A DNA stretch of 64,000 nt from CAVZOY01 sp963777095 (GCA_963777095.1 CAVZOY010000005.1:1-64000), one strand, 5' to 3'. Positions 45,776-55,904 are shown, counted from the stretch's first letter. The notes: generated from the sequence alone by a model not told the origin. Made by a program: numbers and translations.

Positions 45776-46445
45776 CCACGGGGACGGCGTCGGCGAGCGC
45801 CTGCGCGATCGGGGTGCCCCCGGCGACGACCTCGAGCACCGTCCCGGTGCAGGGGCGGTCGAGGAGGCCGAGCATCACGGCGGCGACGTCGTCGCGGGAC
45901 ACGCTGCCGAACCCGACACCCTGGCCGAGCGTGACCCGCCCAGTGCCCGGTTCGTCGGTGAGCCGGCCGGGGCGCAGCACGGTGAGGTCCACGACCGGCC
46001 GCGCGCGCACCCCCTCCTCGGCGGCGAGCTTCGCGCGGAGGTAGAGCTCGTCCAGCCCCTCGGGTAGCGGACCGCCGCCGCCGAGGGACTCCACGCCCAT
46101 CGACGACATCATCAGGTACTGGCGTACCGCCACCTCGCCCGCGGCGTCGGCCAGCAGGATCGCCGCGGCGCGGTCGACCTTGTCCTTGCGGCCGACGTCG
46201 GCCTCGCTGCCGAGCTTGGTGCCTGCCGCGAAGACGACGGCGTCGTTGTCGACGACGATCGAGGCGACCTGGTCGGCCGTGGCCTGCTCGAGGTCGAGAA
46301 CCACCGGCTCGATGCCGACGGCGAAGAGCGGCTCCTCGTGCTCGGCGTTGCGGACGATGCCCACGACGCGATCGCCCCGGGCGACCAGCAGGCGGCCGAG
46401 TCGACGCCCGACCCGGCCGTTCGCCCCCGCGATGACCACGCGCAT
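45753..46445 (-). CDS. NAD(P)-binding SDR-like protein (atypical SDR)
   Basis: 230 residues, starting MRVVIAGANGRVGRRLGRLL. The GANGRVGR motif is the Rossmann dinucleotide site of atypical SDRs (NAD(P)H-binding family related to YwnB/HSCARG). VVFAAGTK and QYLMMSSMGVES follow, with a Ser in the usual active-site strand but no clear YxxxK, so catalysis is uncertain. ATG 46445. Convergent with truA, and 37 bases downstream of the mobA-like gene on the same strand. Confidence 0.82.
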   Translation of the reverse strand: MRVVIAGANGRVGRRLGRLLVARGDRVVGIVRNAEHEEPLFAVGIEPVVLDLEQATADQVASIVVDNDAVVFAAGTKLGSEADVGRKDKVDRAAAILLADAAGEVAVRQYLMMSSMGVESLGGGGPLPEGLDELYLRAKLAAEEGVRARPVVDLTVLRPGRLTDEPGTGRVTLGQGVGFGSVSRDDVAAVMLGLLDRPCTGTVLEVVAGGTPIAQALADAVPVVSPAAPG

Positions 46446-46482
46446 AAGGGGAACGTACTCGCGCGCCGCCGCTACGTCGCCG

Positions 46483-47067
46483 TCACTGGATCTCCGCCGC
46501 CCAGGCGCGGGCCCGCTCGAGGTCGCCAGGGGTGTCGCAGTCGGTCCACGGGGGCGGTGTGCCGTCCGGGACGGCGGGACGTAGGCGGCGCACCGCGAGG
46601 GGGGCGAGCACCCGGCGCAGCGGGACGTGGGCGGCCGCCTCCGGCAGGGCAGCCCGCAGCGGCGCCGTCCGCCAGACGCCGAGGAGCAACTGGTCGCGGC
46701 CTGCGTCGTCGACCACGAGCACGCCGTCCCCGGTGAGCCGCGACCGCAGGTCGTGGACGAGCTCCGCGGTCACGAAAGGCAGGTCGCCGGCGAGGACGGC
46801 GACGACGTCGGCGGTGACGTGCGCGAGCCCGGCACGCAGGGCGGCCACCGGTCCACCCCCTGGCGGCTGCTCTCGGACGACGAGGACGCCGTCCGGGACC
46901 GGCTGGGGCGGTCCCACGACCACGCGCTGCGCGGCGTCGACGACGGCGGCCAGGACGGCGGCCAGGATCGTGCGATCGCCGACCACGAGCTGCGGCTTGG
47001 CCCGACCGCCGAGCCGGGCGGCCCGCCCACCGGCGAGCACCACCGCGGCGTAGGGCTCCGGCGTCAC
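46483..47067 (-). CDS. mobA: Molybdenum cofactor guanylyltransferase (MobA-like)
   Basis: 194 residues. The nucleotidyltransferase signature LAGGRAARLGGRAKPQL lies at residues 11-27, and the metal-binding GDLPFV is near residue 94. In this family the enzyme adds GMP to molybdopterin to make the dinucleotide cofactor. The neighbouring fdhD, mog, moaC and moeA support this over a sugar nucleotidyltransferase. It is divergent from fdhD, with a 45-base intergenic space. Confidence 0.85.
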   Translation of the reverse strand: MTPEPYAAVVLAGGRAARLGGRAKPQLVVGDRTILAAVLAAVVDAAQRVVVGPPQPVPDGVLVVREQPPGGGPVAALRAGLAHVTADVVAVLAGDLPFVTAELVHDLRSRLTGDGVLVVDDAGRDQLLLGVWRTAPLRAALPEAAAHVPLRRVLAPLAVRRLRPAVPDGTPPPWTDCDTPGDLERARAWAAEIQ

Positions 47068-47098
47068 GCGCCGACCGTACGGCCTGGGGACCGGCGAC

Positions 47099-47104
47099 TA
47101 CCGT
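47099..47104 (+). promoter_or_regulatory. Candidate -10 for a leaderless fdhD message
   Basis: TACCGT ends eight bases before the fdhD GTG 47113, the distance expected if transcription starts at or next to the start codon. No ribosome binding site is present. No convincing -35 is seen. Confidence 0.35.
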
Positions 47105-47112
47105 CTCCAGCC

Positions 47113-47943
47113 GTGGGACGAGTGACCAGCCGGACGCCGGTGCTGCGGATCCGTGGCGAGCACCGCAGCACGCGCCCGGACACCGTCGCGGCGGAGGAGC
47201 CGCTGGAGATCCGCCTCGGCGGCAAGCCGCTGGCGGTCACGATGCGCACCCCCGGCCACGACTTCGACCTCGTGCACGGCTTCCTGCAGACCGAAGGCGT
47301 GATCGCGGGCCTCGAGGACGTCGCCGGGTTGCGCTACTGCGAGGGCGTCGACGACGAGGGGCGCAACACCTACAACGTCATCGACGTCGACCTGGCCGAC
47401 GGCGTCGAGCCGCCGGACACCGCGCTGGACCGCAACTTCTACACGTCGAGCTCGTGCGGTGTCTGCGGCAAGGCGAGCATCGACGCGATCCGCACGCGCA
47501 CCCGCTACGACGTCGCGGGCGACGGGCTCCGGCTGCCGCTCGCCACGCTGCTGGCCCTGCCGGACCGGCTGCGCGCGGCCCAGCAGGTGTTCGACAAGAC
47601 CGGCGGGCTGCACGCGGCCGGGCTGTTCACCGCCGACGGGGAGCTCGTCGCCCTGCGCGAGGACGTGGGCCGGCACAACGCGGTCGACAAGGTAATCGGC
47701 GACGCGGTGCGCGCCGGTCGGCTGCCCCTGGCCGGGCACGTGCTCATGGTCAGCGGGCGGGCGAGCTTCGAGCTGACCCAGAAGGCGACCATGGCGGGCG
47801 CGCCCGTGCTGGCCGCGGTCTCGGCGCCGTCGTCCCTCGCCGTGGAGCTCGCGGCCGACGCCGGCGTGACGCTCGTCGGCTTCCTGCGCGGGGACGGGTG
47901 CAACGTCTACACGTGCACCGAGCGGATCGACCTGGGTCAGTAG
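47113..47943 (+). CDS. fdhD: Formate dehydrogenase accessory sulfurtransferase FdhD
   Basis: 276 residues. FdhD passes sulfur from a cysteine desulfurase to the Mo cofactor of formate dehydrogenase. The active CxxC is SSSCGVCGK (C115, C118). Also typical are EEPLEIRLGGKPLAVTMRTPGHDFDLVHGFL in pieces, REDVGRHNAVDKVIG and SGRASFELTQKA. The start at GTG 47113 is not certain; GTG 47122 is also in frame. The 3' end overlaps the minus-strand VOC gene by seven bases. No formate dehydrogenase gene is in the window. Confidence 0.95.
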   Translation: MGRVTSRTPVLRIRGEHRSTRPDTVAAEEPLEIRLGGKPLAVTMRTPGHDFDLVHGFLQTEGVIAGLEDVAGLRYCEGVDDEGRNTYNVIDVDLADGVEPPDTALDRNFYTSSSCGVCGKASIDAIRTRTRYDVAGDGLRLPLATLLALPDRLRAAQQVFDKTGGLHAAGLFTADGELVALREDVGRHNAVDKVIGDAVRAGRLPLAGHVLMVSGRASFELTQKATMAGAPVLAAVSAPSSLAVELAADAGVTLVGFLRGDGCNVYTCTERIDLGQ

Positions 47944-48299
47944 ACCAGGCAGAACGGGTGGCCCGCCGGATCGGCGAACACCCGGAACCCGGTGCCCTTC
48001 TCGCCCTCGAGGAGCGTGGCGCCGAGGCGCAGCACCTCCTGCTGGGCGGCCTCGACGTCATCCACCCGGATGTCGAGGTGCTCCTGCTGCGGGTGCTCCG
48101 GATCGGGCCAGCGCGGCGGGATCCACGGGTCCGCCCGTTGGAAGGCGAGCTCGCGCCATCCCTCGTCGCGGCCGATGACCACCCACGCGCCGTCCTTGTG
48201 GTCCTCGTTGATCCGCATGCCGAGCAGCTCCGCGTAGAACCCGGCCAGCGCCCGGGGGTCGGGGCAGTCGAGCACGGTCTTCTCCAGCCGGCCGATCAA
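47937..48299 (-). CDS. VOC (glyoxalase/bleomycin-resistance fold) family protein
   Basis: 120 residues, MIGRLEKTVLDCPDPRALAGFYAELLG, with two beta-alpha-beta-beta-beta modules and EHLDIRVDDVEAAQQEVLRLG, ending ADPAGHPFCLVY. The metal-ligand pattern (His in EHLDI, Glu/His elsewhere) is partly recognisable. Enzymatic role is unknown; many such proteins are annotated only by fold. Its ATG overlaps the stop of the mog/moaB gene by four bases, so it is translationally coupled to the Moco genes. Confidence 0.85.
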   Translation of the reverse strand: MIGRLEKTVLDCPDPRALAGFYAELLGMRINEDHKDGAWVVIGRDEGWRELAFQRADPWIPPRWPDPEHPQQEHLDIRVDDVEAAQQEVLRLGATLLEGEKGTGFRVFADPAGHPFCLVY

Positions 48300-48783
48300 T
48301 GGTCACCTCCGCGCAGCTGGCTCACGACGTGCGGGAGCAGCGGTCCCAGGACCGCCATCCCGTCGGCCACTCCGCCGGTCGAGCCCGGCAGGTTGACGAT
48401 GAGGGTGCGGCCGGCGATCCCGGCGAGGCCGCGGGAGAGCACCGACGTCGGCACGTGGTCGGCGCCGTGGCGGCGGACCGCGTCGGCGATGCCCGGAGCC
48501 TCGCGCTCGAGGACGGCGCGGGTGGCCTCGGGTGTGACGTCGGTGGGGGAGAGGCCGGTGCCGCCGGTGGTGAGGACGACGTCGGCGCCGGAGGCCACCG
48601 CCTCGCGGAGCGCCGCCGTGAGGCGCTCGACGTCGTCGGGCAGCACCTGCGAGTCCTCCACGGCGAAGCCGAGCACGGTCAGCCCGTCGACGAGGAACTG
48701 CCCGCTGCGGTCCTCGTAGACGCCGGCCGACGCCCGGTTGGAGGCGGTGATGACGACGGCGCGGGCGTCGTCGGGGAGCTCGC

Positions 48784-48787
<4 letters not shown>
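48296..48787 (-). CDS. mog: MogA/MoaB family molybdopterin adenylyltransferase
   Basis: 163 residues, VSELPDDARAVVITASNRAS. The signature TTGGTGLSPTDVTPEAT, LSRGLAGIAGRTLIVNLPGS and SGQFLVDGL identify the MoaB/Mog family, which adenylates molybdopterin before molybdate insertion by MoeA. GTG 48787 overlaps the moaC stop (GTGA), which supports this start. Confidence 0.92.
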
Positions 48788-49253
<466 letters not shown>

Positions 49254-49257
<4 letters not shown>

Positions 49258-50459
49258 TGGAGCGCTCCCTCGATCAGGACGACGTCGACCTCGGCCCCTG
49301 CGGGGAGCTCGGTGACGTCCTCGGGTACGACGACCAGGCAGTTGGCGCGGGCGAGGTGGGCGACCAGGTGCGAGCCGGGTCCGCCCACCTGCGACACCGT
49401 GCCCCCCTCGTAGCGGCCGCGCAGGAACTGGCGCTTGCCGGCGGGCGAGCGCAGGGGACCGGTGAGCCGGGCGGGCGCGTGCAGCCGGTCGGGGTGGGTG
49501 TGGCCCAGGGCCCGGCGCAGGGCCGGGCGGACGAACACCTCGAACGACACGAACGAGCTGACCGGGTTGCCGGGCAGGGTCAGCACCGGCACGCCGTCGA
49601 GGGTGCCGGCGCCCTGGGGTCCGCCGGGCTGCATCGCGACCTTGGTGAACTCGACGGTGCCCAGCTCCCGGAAGGCGTCCTTGACCACCTCGTAGGCGCC
49701 CATGCTGACGCCGCCGCTGGTGACCAGGAGATCGGCCGACGCGAGCTCGCTGCGCACGGTCGTGAGGAACTCGTCGACGTCGTCCGGGACGAAGTGCAGG
49801 GTGCGGGCCTCGCCGCCGGCGTCCTCGATGCCGGCGGCCAGCAGCACGGAGTTGGACTCGTAGATCTGCCCGGGCTGCAGCGGCTCGCCGGGACGGACGA
49901 GCTCGCTGCCGGTCGAGAGCACCAGGACGCGCGGCCGCCGGCGCACGGTCAGCGTGGTGGCCCCGACGGCGGCGGCCAGGCCGAGCTGGGCGGCGCCCAG
50001 GGCGGTGCCCGCCGCCAGCGCCAGCGTTCCCTCGGCGATGTCCTCGCCGGCGCGGCGCAGGTGGGTGCCGGGCGCCGGTGCGTCCCGGATCTCGACCTCG
50101 TCCGTGCCGCCGTCGGTGAACTCGACCGGGACGACGACGTCGGCGCCGTCCGGCAGGGGGGCGCCGGTCATGATCCGCGCGACGCTGCCCGGCTCGAGCG
50201 GCCGGACGTCGCTGTGGCCGGCGGGGATGTCCTGGGCGACCGGCAGCCGGACGGGCCGTCCTGGGGCCAGGTCGGCCAGGTCGGCGGAGCGGACGGCGTA
50301 CCCGTCCATCGCCGAGTTGTCGAAGCCGGGCAGCGCGACACCGGCGAGGACGTCGCGGGCCAGCACCCGGCCGTTGGCCGCGGCGAGCGGCACCTGCTCC
50401 TCCGGCAGCAGCGGCAGCAGTGCCGCGACCACCGCCTGGTGTTCCTCCACCGTCCGCAC
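49254..50459 (-). CDS. moeA: Molybdopterin molybdenumtransferase MoeA
   Basis: 401 residues, inserts molybdate into adenylated molybdopterin. FDNSAMDGYAVRSADL, IMTGAPLPDGADVVVPVE, STGSELVRPGEPLQPGQIYESNS in pieces, TSGGVSMGAYEVVKDAF and LPGNPVSSFVSFEVFVRP are the MoeA hallmarks. Start GTG 50459; a GTG four codons later (MEEHQ) is an alternative. First gene of the minus-strand moeA-moaC-mog-VOC unit. Confidence 0.95.
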
Positions 50460-50539
50460 GGGCCCATCCTGACCGACGGGCGGCTGGTCGGCGCCACCGC
50501 GGTCGCTAGGGTCCGACCCGACGACCGCAGGGAGGGCGC

Positions 50540-51025
50540 ATGTCGGAGATCGACCGGATGCTGGCGGCCAACGAGGACTGGGCCGAACGGTTCCCGGGCA
50601 GCCGGCCGGTCCGCCCCGCCCGCGCGGTGGCGGTCGTGGCCTGCATGGACTCGCGGATGCCGCTGTTCCAGATGCTGGGACTCGAGGTCGGTGACGCGCA
50701 CGTCATCCGCAACGCCGGCGGCGTGGTCACCGAGGACACCATCCGCTCGCTGACCATCAGCCAGCACCTGCTCGGCACCCGCGAGATCATGCTGGTCCAC
50801 CACACCGAGTGCGGCCTCCAGGCGACCGACGACGTCAGCTTCGCCGACCGGGTCGAGCAGGCCACCGGACGTCGCCCGCCCTGGGCTGCGCGGACCTTCA
50901 CCGACGTCGAGGACGACGTCCGCGAGTCGATGCGGCTGATCGCCGAGAGCCCCTACCTGCTGTCGCACACCGTCCGGGGAGCCGTGTACGACGTCGAGAC
51001 GGGTCGACTGCGCGAGGTCACCTGA
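50540..51025 (+). CDS. Beta-class carbonic anhydrase
   Basis: 161 residues. Zinc ligands and catalytic pair are visible: C35 with D37 and R39 in ACMDSRM, then H88 and C91 in LVHHTECG. HVIRNAGGVVTEDTIRSL is also conserved. The compact size fits the small beta-carbonic anhydrases common in actinobacteria. ATG follows GGGAGGGCGC. Divergent from moeA and convergent with the HNH fragment. Confidence 0.93.
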   Translation: MSEIDRMLAANEDWAERFPGSRPVRPARAVAVVACMDSRMPLFQMLGLEVGDAHVIRNAGGVVTEDTIRSLTISQHLLGTREIMLVHHTECGLQATDDVSFADRVEQATGRRPPWAARTFTDVEDDVRESMRLIAESPYLLSHTVRGAVYDVETGRLREVT

Positions 51026-51041
51026 GGCATCGCACGTCCCG

Positions 51042-51514
51042 TCAGTACGGCGGTGGGTCGGTGACGGCCACCAGTCCGGTGGGCGTGGTCACGGTGAGGG
51101 TGCCGTCGTCGGCGAGCTCGTGGCGCCAGCCGAGGGCTTGGTGCTTTCCGCGGTGGTTCGCGGTGCAGTACCCGACGAGGTTGGTCGTGCTGGTGGCGCC
51201 ATCGGGGTAGCGGCTGTCGTGGTCGAGCTCGCCGGTGCGGGGTACGGGCCGACGGCAGCCGGGGAAACGGCAGCGCCGGTCCCGCGCGCGCACGAATCGG
51301 TCGAGTTCTGCGGCGGGTCTGTAGCCGTCGGTGGGCGGAGGTGGACCGAGGCCTGGTCGGTCGCTGAGGTCGTGGGTGCACTGCTCCGGCCTGCGGCAGC
51401 AGGCGGGCCGGTCGCAGCGGCCGGCCCGGCGCAGTCCGGGCAGGTCGGTCAGCGCCAGCAGAGCACCGTCGACCGCCGAGGTGAGGGCGATGCGGGGCCG
51501 TTCGACCAGGCCTC
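51042..51514 (-). pseudogene. DUF222/HNH endonuclease gene, 3' part, cut off by IS256
   Basis: C-terminal half of a 13E12-repeat type protein (DUF222 plus HNH). In the frame ending at 51042 it reads LVERPRIALTSAVDGALLAL, then a Cys-rich linker, then the HNH nuclease domain: CRFPGCRRPVPRTGELDHD, TTNLVGYCTANHRGKHQALG. The zinc cysteines and HNH residues (LDHD, TTNL, NHRGKH) are intact. The other half lies at 54190-55691, and the IS256-type element sits between them. Removing 51515-54199 rejoins the halves in frame at GGGGLVERPRIAL. Confidence 0.85.
51506..51514. repeat. Target site duplication of the IS256-type element (left copy)
   Basis: CCAGGCCTC next to the left end of the element matches CCAGGCCCTC at 54190-54199 next to the right end, apart from one extra C. 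IS256-family elements make 8-9 base duplications. Keeping this 9-base copy and removing the rest restores the HNH gene frame. Confidence 0.75.
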
Positions 51515-51554
51515 GAGCCTGTCAACTTGTCTGTGTATGACCCGCAGTTGATCT

Positions 51555-51776
51555 TCATTGGAGGTAGGGCTCGACCCGGTCGCCGAAGGCGATCAGCAGG
51601 GCGGCCATGGCCGGCCTCCAGCCCTGGGTGATGGCGCCCTCGACGAGGTGTGGCGGGGCGGTGCGCTGGTTCGTGGGTTTGCCGCGTTCCTTGGCTCGTT
51701 CGCGGGCCCGTTTGTCCTCGATGTCGCGGATGGCCAGCCAGAGCAGCTTGACCACGGCGTCGTCGCTGGGGAAGTG
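51555..51776 (-). pseudogene. IS256-family transposase, C-terminal fragment
   Basis: Reads FPSDDAVVKLLWLAIRDIED, then KRARERAKERGKPTNQRTAP, ending IAFGDRVEPYLQ at the TGA near 51555. This is the usual C-terminal end of IS256-type (mutator) transposases. It is the direct continuation of the fragment at 52968-54118, which ends KIIKNRGHF. Removing 51772-52967 (1196 bases) puts the two in one frame. Confidence 0.88.
51772..51776. repeat. AAGTG target duplication of the IS3-type element
   Basis: AAGTG occurs at 51772-51776 and again at 52968-52972, bracketing the IS3-type insert. Deleting the insert plus one copy gives an uninterrupted IS256 transposase reading KNRGHFPSDDA. Five bases is within the known range for IS3-family duplications (3-5). 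Confidence 0.7.
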
Positions 51777-52967
51777 GGCGTGGACAGTGATGCGGTCAGA
51801 GCTAGGCGCGTGGTGAGAGTGTGCCGTGCTCGAGCGCGGCGGGGCGATCTGGCCGAGGGCGAGTGCCGCGGCGTGGGTTGTAGAACGTCCGAGGTAGCGA
51901 AGACGGCGAGGCGGGCCTCGCGCCGGGTGGCGAGCGGCCGCCGAGCTGCTGGTCGAGCAGCTGGCCCAGGGTGGCGATGACGCCTCGGCCAGGGCGTTGT
52001 CGAGCAGTCGGCGACGCTGCATGCTGGCGAGCGCGTCGTGCCGGCGCAGCTCGCGCTCGAGGGAGTGTGAGCTGTACTCCCCGCCGCGGTCGCGGTGTGG
52101 ATCACGCGGGGCCTTGGCGACGCGGAGCTGCACCGCATGGTCCTGCGGCGACGACAGGTCGGTCTGCGGTGGGAGGCCATCGACCAGCGATCCCATCCGG
52201 CTGAACACGTCGGTGACGCAGGCAGGTAGAGCCAGCCCTGCCGGACGGCCGTAGGTCACGTCGGCGACCACAGCTGGTACGGCGTGCGCGCGACGACTTG
52301 CGGTCCACCGGTCGGCGCCGACTGGGCTCGCGGATCGTGCTGGGTGATCGAGGACGACGCTTGCGCCGGTGACAGCCGACGATCTCGGCGGACGCATCAG
52401 CGGGCGATGCGCTGCGGCCGACGTGCCGCCGGCTCGACGAGCTCGGCGTGGATCGCGGCGCGCGTAGACCGACGGTGTCGTCGACGCTGTGCGGATCTGG
52501 GTGGTCAGCCTCGTCGGCGACCGCGCGCGAGGGTGGTCGGGACAGCCAGGCGTAGAAGCCGAGCGGCTGACTTCAGCAGCCGGCACAGCGCGGCGACGTC
52601 GTGGTGGGCTTCTCCGGTCGATGAAGGCGAACCGCGTCACCTCGTCGACTCCGTCACGAAGAAGGCCGCCGCTTTTTTCAGGATCTCCGCTCGGTCTTGA
52701 GCTTGGCGTTCTCCGGCGCAGCCGGGTCAACTCAGCGCGCTCGGCGGCCGTCAGCGGCAGCAGTCCGCTGCCGTCGAGCCACCCGCGCGGCGCGGTCGGC
52801 TTGACCGAGCTGCCCAGCGTCGAGACGTTGATCAGCAGTCACGAGCGACCTCGGTGATCGTCTTGCCGGTCGCTTTCAGGTGCTCTACGGCCTGCTCCAG
52901 GACTCCGGCGAGAACTTGCTCGGTCGGCCCATCAGGACCCCTTCCTCGGGCGAGATGCCCAAGATCA
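51777..52967 (-). mobile_element. Degenerate IS3-family insertion sequence
   Basis: A 1191-base insert flanked by AAGTG at 51772-51776 and 52968-52972. The minus strand holds OrfA remnants: MGRPSKFSPE from about 52932, AVEHLKATGKTITEVARD, TRLRRENAKLK-like, and LKKAAAFFVTE. OrfB remnants follow: RFAFIDR...HHDVAALCRLLK, GFYAWLSR, VADVTYV, DRGGEYSS, ASM...DNALAEA and YNPRRRHSALGQIAP-like. The sense jumps between frames many times, so no intact transposase exists as written. Terminal inverted repeats are weak. The size fits IS3-family elements. Confidence 0.8.
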
Positions 52968-54118
52968 AAGTGCCCGCGGTTCTTGATGATCTTGCGGAGC
53001 TGGTAGTTCAGCGACTCGATCGCGTTCGTGGTGTAGATGATCTTCCGGACGGCGGGGGCGAAGGCGAGGAACGGAATGAACCGCTCCCAGGCGTTTTGCC
53101 AGGTCACCACCGTCGCCGGATAGCGCCGGCCGAGCTCGGAGTCGGCGAACTCCAGCAGCGCGGTCTCCGCGGCGTCCGCGGTCGGCGCGGTGTAGATCCG
53201 GCGCAGCGCGGCGGCGACCTTCTTGCGGTCTGAGTAGGAGACGAACCGCATCGAGGCCCGGATCAGGTGCACCACGCAGGTCTGCACGGTGGTGTGCGGG
53301 AAGGTGGCCTCGATCGCCTCGGGCAGGCCGGTGAGCCCGTCGCAGCAGGCGATGAGGATGTCCCGCACTCCGCGGTTGGCCAGCTCGGCGACCACCCCGG
53401 CCCAGAACTTCGCCCCCTCGGTGGCCTGCACCCAGATGCCCAGCACGTGCTTGATCCCGTCCAGATCCACGCCGACGGCGATGTGCGCGGCGCGGTTGCT
53501 CACCTGGTGGCCGTCGCGGACCTTCACCACCAGCGCGTCGATGTAGACGATCGGGTAGATCGGCTCCAGCGGGCGTGCCTGCCAGGCCTTGACCTCCTCG
53601 GTCACCGCATCGGTGATCTTGCTGATCGTCTCGTGGGACAGCTCGGTGCCGACCGTCCGCGCGAGGTGGTGCTGGATGTCGCGGACGGTCATCCCGCCGG
53701 CGTAGAGCGAGATGATCATGTCGTCGAGGCCGCGGAGGCGGCGCTCGCCCTTGGGCACCAGCCGCGGCTCGAAGCTGCTGTCCCGGTCCCGCGGGACGTC
53801 CAGGCCCATCGGCCCGATCTGAGATTGGACCGTCTTCGGCGTGCTGCCGTTCCGGCTGTTCGGCGACCCCCGTCCGGCGGGATCACCCCGTTCGTAGCCC
53901 AGATGGCCGGTCAGCTCCGCGTCCAGGCCCCGCTCGAGGACCGCCTTGACCAGCTCGGGGAGGAATCCGCCCTCCCCGGTCAGCTGCACTCCGCCGGACT
54001 CGGCGCGGTCGATCAGCTCGTCCAGCCAGGCGTCATCGGCCAGCTGCTCACGCAGCTGCCGGCCGCTCACCGGCCCCGGCGGACCCCAGCCCGACTCGTC
54101 GTCGTCGGTCACGGTCAC
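52968..54118 (-). pseudogene. IS256-family transposase, N-terminal fragment
   Basis: About 380 residues from GTG 54118 (MTVTDDDESGWGPPGPVSGR). Typical parts: LDAELTGHLGYERGD, RDRDSSFEPRLVPKGERRL, IISLYAGGMTVRDI, catalytic Asp in YPIVYIDALVVKVRDG, second Asp in ACCDGLTGLPEAI, CVVHLIRAS, and the catalytic Glu in YTTNAIESLNYQLRK. It breaks off at KIIKNRGHF where the IS3-type element is inserted. The uncorrected frame then runs 44 codons into IS3 sequence. A GTG at 54160 is an alternative start. This part has no frame breaks. Confidence 0.9.
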
Positions 54119-54189
54119 AGCGTGCTCCCCACTGGGGCAGCCGCCCCAGGCTCGGACCACGAGCTCTTACACAGACCATCTGACAGGGC

Positions 54190-55691
54190 CCAGGCCCTCC
54201 GCCGCCGGTCGTGCCCAGCAGTCGGCCCAGCTCCTCCCGCTGGGCGGTGGCGGCGGCGGCGAGCGCGGTCATCGTGTCCTCCGCGGCGGTCAGCCGCCCG
54301 CCGGGACCGGCCTGCCAGGCGGCCTCGTCGCCGGCATCGCTGGCGGCGGCCGTGCGCACCATGGCCCCGGCGTGCGCCACCGCCTCCTGCGCCTCCCACA
54401 GCCTGCGGCCCGCGGCGTCGACTGCCCGGTCGGCCTGCGTCCACCAGTCGTCAGGCTCCGGAACCGTCGCGGGCCTGTCGTCGACCAGGCTCCGCCCCGC
54501 GGTCGCGGCCATCCTTGGTGCGGTGGCGGATGCAGGCAATGCGGTTGCCGCCTGTGGTGGAGCGCCGGCCAGGTCCGACTCGTCGGGGTCGTACCAGCCC
54601 GCATCGAGGTCGTGCGCGAACTCGCCGGCGGTGATCCGCCGCTCGAACTCCTCCTGCCACAACGCGAAGTCATGCTCGGCGGCCACGTAGGCGGCGTACT
54701 CGTCCGGGTCGGGCAGCCCGAACTCTGGCTCCGGCTCCAGCTCACGGTCCGGGTGGGTGAGGTCGGCGCCCGTGAGTCCGCGCAGCAGACCGCGGACCAT
54801 CTCGGCGGGCACCGGATGCCCGTCGACCTCGCCGGGAGCGTCGCCGCCCAGTGCGGTGGCCACCGACGCGACCAGGGTGAGCTGAACCTGCACCGGCGGA
54901 GAACCGCATTCGCCCGGGCGCAGGACCAGGTCGAGCAGGCAGTCGGCCATCTTCTGCTCGCGCGTGCGAGTGGGGTTGCCGGGCTCGTCCTCGAGGGCGT
55001 CGGCGCACGCGCCTAACGCGGCTATCAGGGCGCGGGACTCCGGCAGGGTCAGCGCCGCGGTGACCGAACCCATGCCGTCGACCCGGTCGGGCGACCAGAA
55101 CACCCCGCGCTCGGCCAGCGCCCGCTCCAGCTGCCTCGCGGCGGCACGGGCATCGCGGCGCAGCACCTCGCGTCTCGCCTTGGCCGACAGTTGCGCCGGC
55201 GTGGTCACCCGCCCGGCGGCCCAGCGCAGCAGCGAGGCCTCGACCTCGGCGCGCACCCGGTCGTCGGCGATCGGAGCCACCTTGTCGAGCATCGGGAACA
55301 GGTGCCCGGCGTGCAGCGCGCCGCCCTCCAGCGCTGCCAGTGTCCCGGGCAGCCGCTGGACCAGCGTCAGCGAACGCTCGAGCATCGTCTCTGCAGCATT
55401 CGTCGTGATCGACAGGGCCACCGACAGCTCCTGGGCAGCCCACTCCGACACCGGCCGCAACAACTCCGGCCGCACCGACCACCGCTCCGCGCTCATCGCG
55501 CCCGGCTCACCCGGCGCCCGGTCGGCCGATGCGGGCCGCGACGCCGCGAACTCGGCCACGGCCCGCACGCGTACCGCCGTCAGTCGGGCGATCTCGCGGT
55601 CCGCCGCCTGCACCACCCCGAGCGGTCCCGAGGACAGCGCGACCGGAGGAGCGAGCTCCGGTGTGGCGGTGTCGTCCATGAGTTCGATCAT
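54190..55691 (-). pseudogene. DUF222/HNH endonuclease gene, 5' part, cut off by IS256
   Basis: About 500 residues starting MIELMDDTATPELAPPVALS (ATG 55691; ATG 55679 also possible). It contains the DUF222 region: ADREIARLTAVRVRAVAEFA, WAAQELSVALSITTNAAETM, GALHAGHLFPMLDKVAPIAD and LPESRALIAALGACADALED. An acidic linker then leads to REELGRLLGTTGGGGP, where IS256 is inserted. The HNH nuclease domain is in the fragment at 51042-51514. Such DUF222/HNH genes are common in multicopy in actinobacteria, and their role is not established. The gene was divergent from rplM. Confidence 0.85.
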
Positions 55692-55788
55692 ACGTTCGAA
55701 CAATCTGCACCGCAACGGGTCCTGTGGACGAACGAGCAGTTGCAGGCCGCCCTGTGGATGCGCGGGACGGTCGCCGTCCGCACGCTGG

Positions 55789-55794
55789 TATCGT
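55789..55794 (+). promoter_or_regulatory. Candidate -10 for rplM-rpsI
   Basis: TATCGT, the same hexamer seen in front of rpsL, lies in the gap between the divergent HNH gene and rplM. It would give a leader of about 105 bases. The -35 is poor. An ACGGAGGAC ribosome binding site lies before the rplM GTG. Confidence 0.35.
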
Positions 55795-55904
55795 GCTCCG
55801 TTGGCGCGCGTGTGCCGGCTGGTGCCGTGCGCGTCGATCCGTCTCCCGTGCTCGGTGAGGCGAATCCACCAGCCATCCCGACGACGACGGAGGACACGAG
55901 CGCC

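Larger units (their letters stand above)
51515..54189. mobile_element. IS256-family insertion sequence, interrupted by an IS3-type element
   Basis: Terminal inverted repeats are visible: left CCTGTCAACTTGTCTGTGTA (from 51518) and right, read inverted, CCTGTCAGATGGTCTGTGTA (ending about 54187), matching at 17 of 20 positions. Without the nested IS3 and its target repeat the element would be about 1479 bases, right for IS256. It encodes one minus-strand transposase in two pieces. It is inserted in a DUF222/HNH gene. Confidence 0.85.

Noticed and set aside
52832..52967. 44-residue C-terminal extension of the IS256 transposase
   Set aside because: It is read-through into the IS3-type element; the true C-terminus is at 51555-51776.
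55191..55904. Open frame upstream of rplM on the plus strand
   Set aside because: It lies opposite the DUF222 coding sequence and lacks L13 homology; GTG 55905 gives the normal 147-residue L13.
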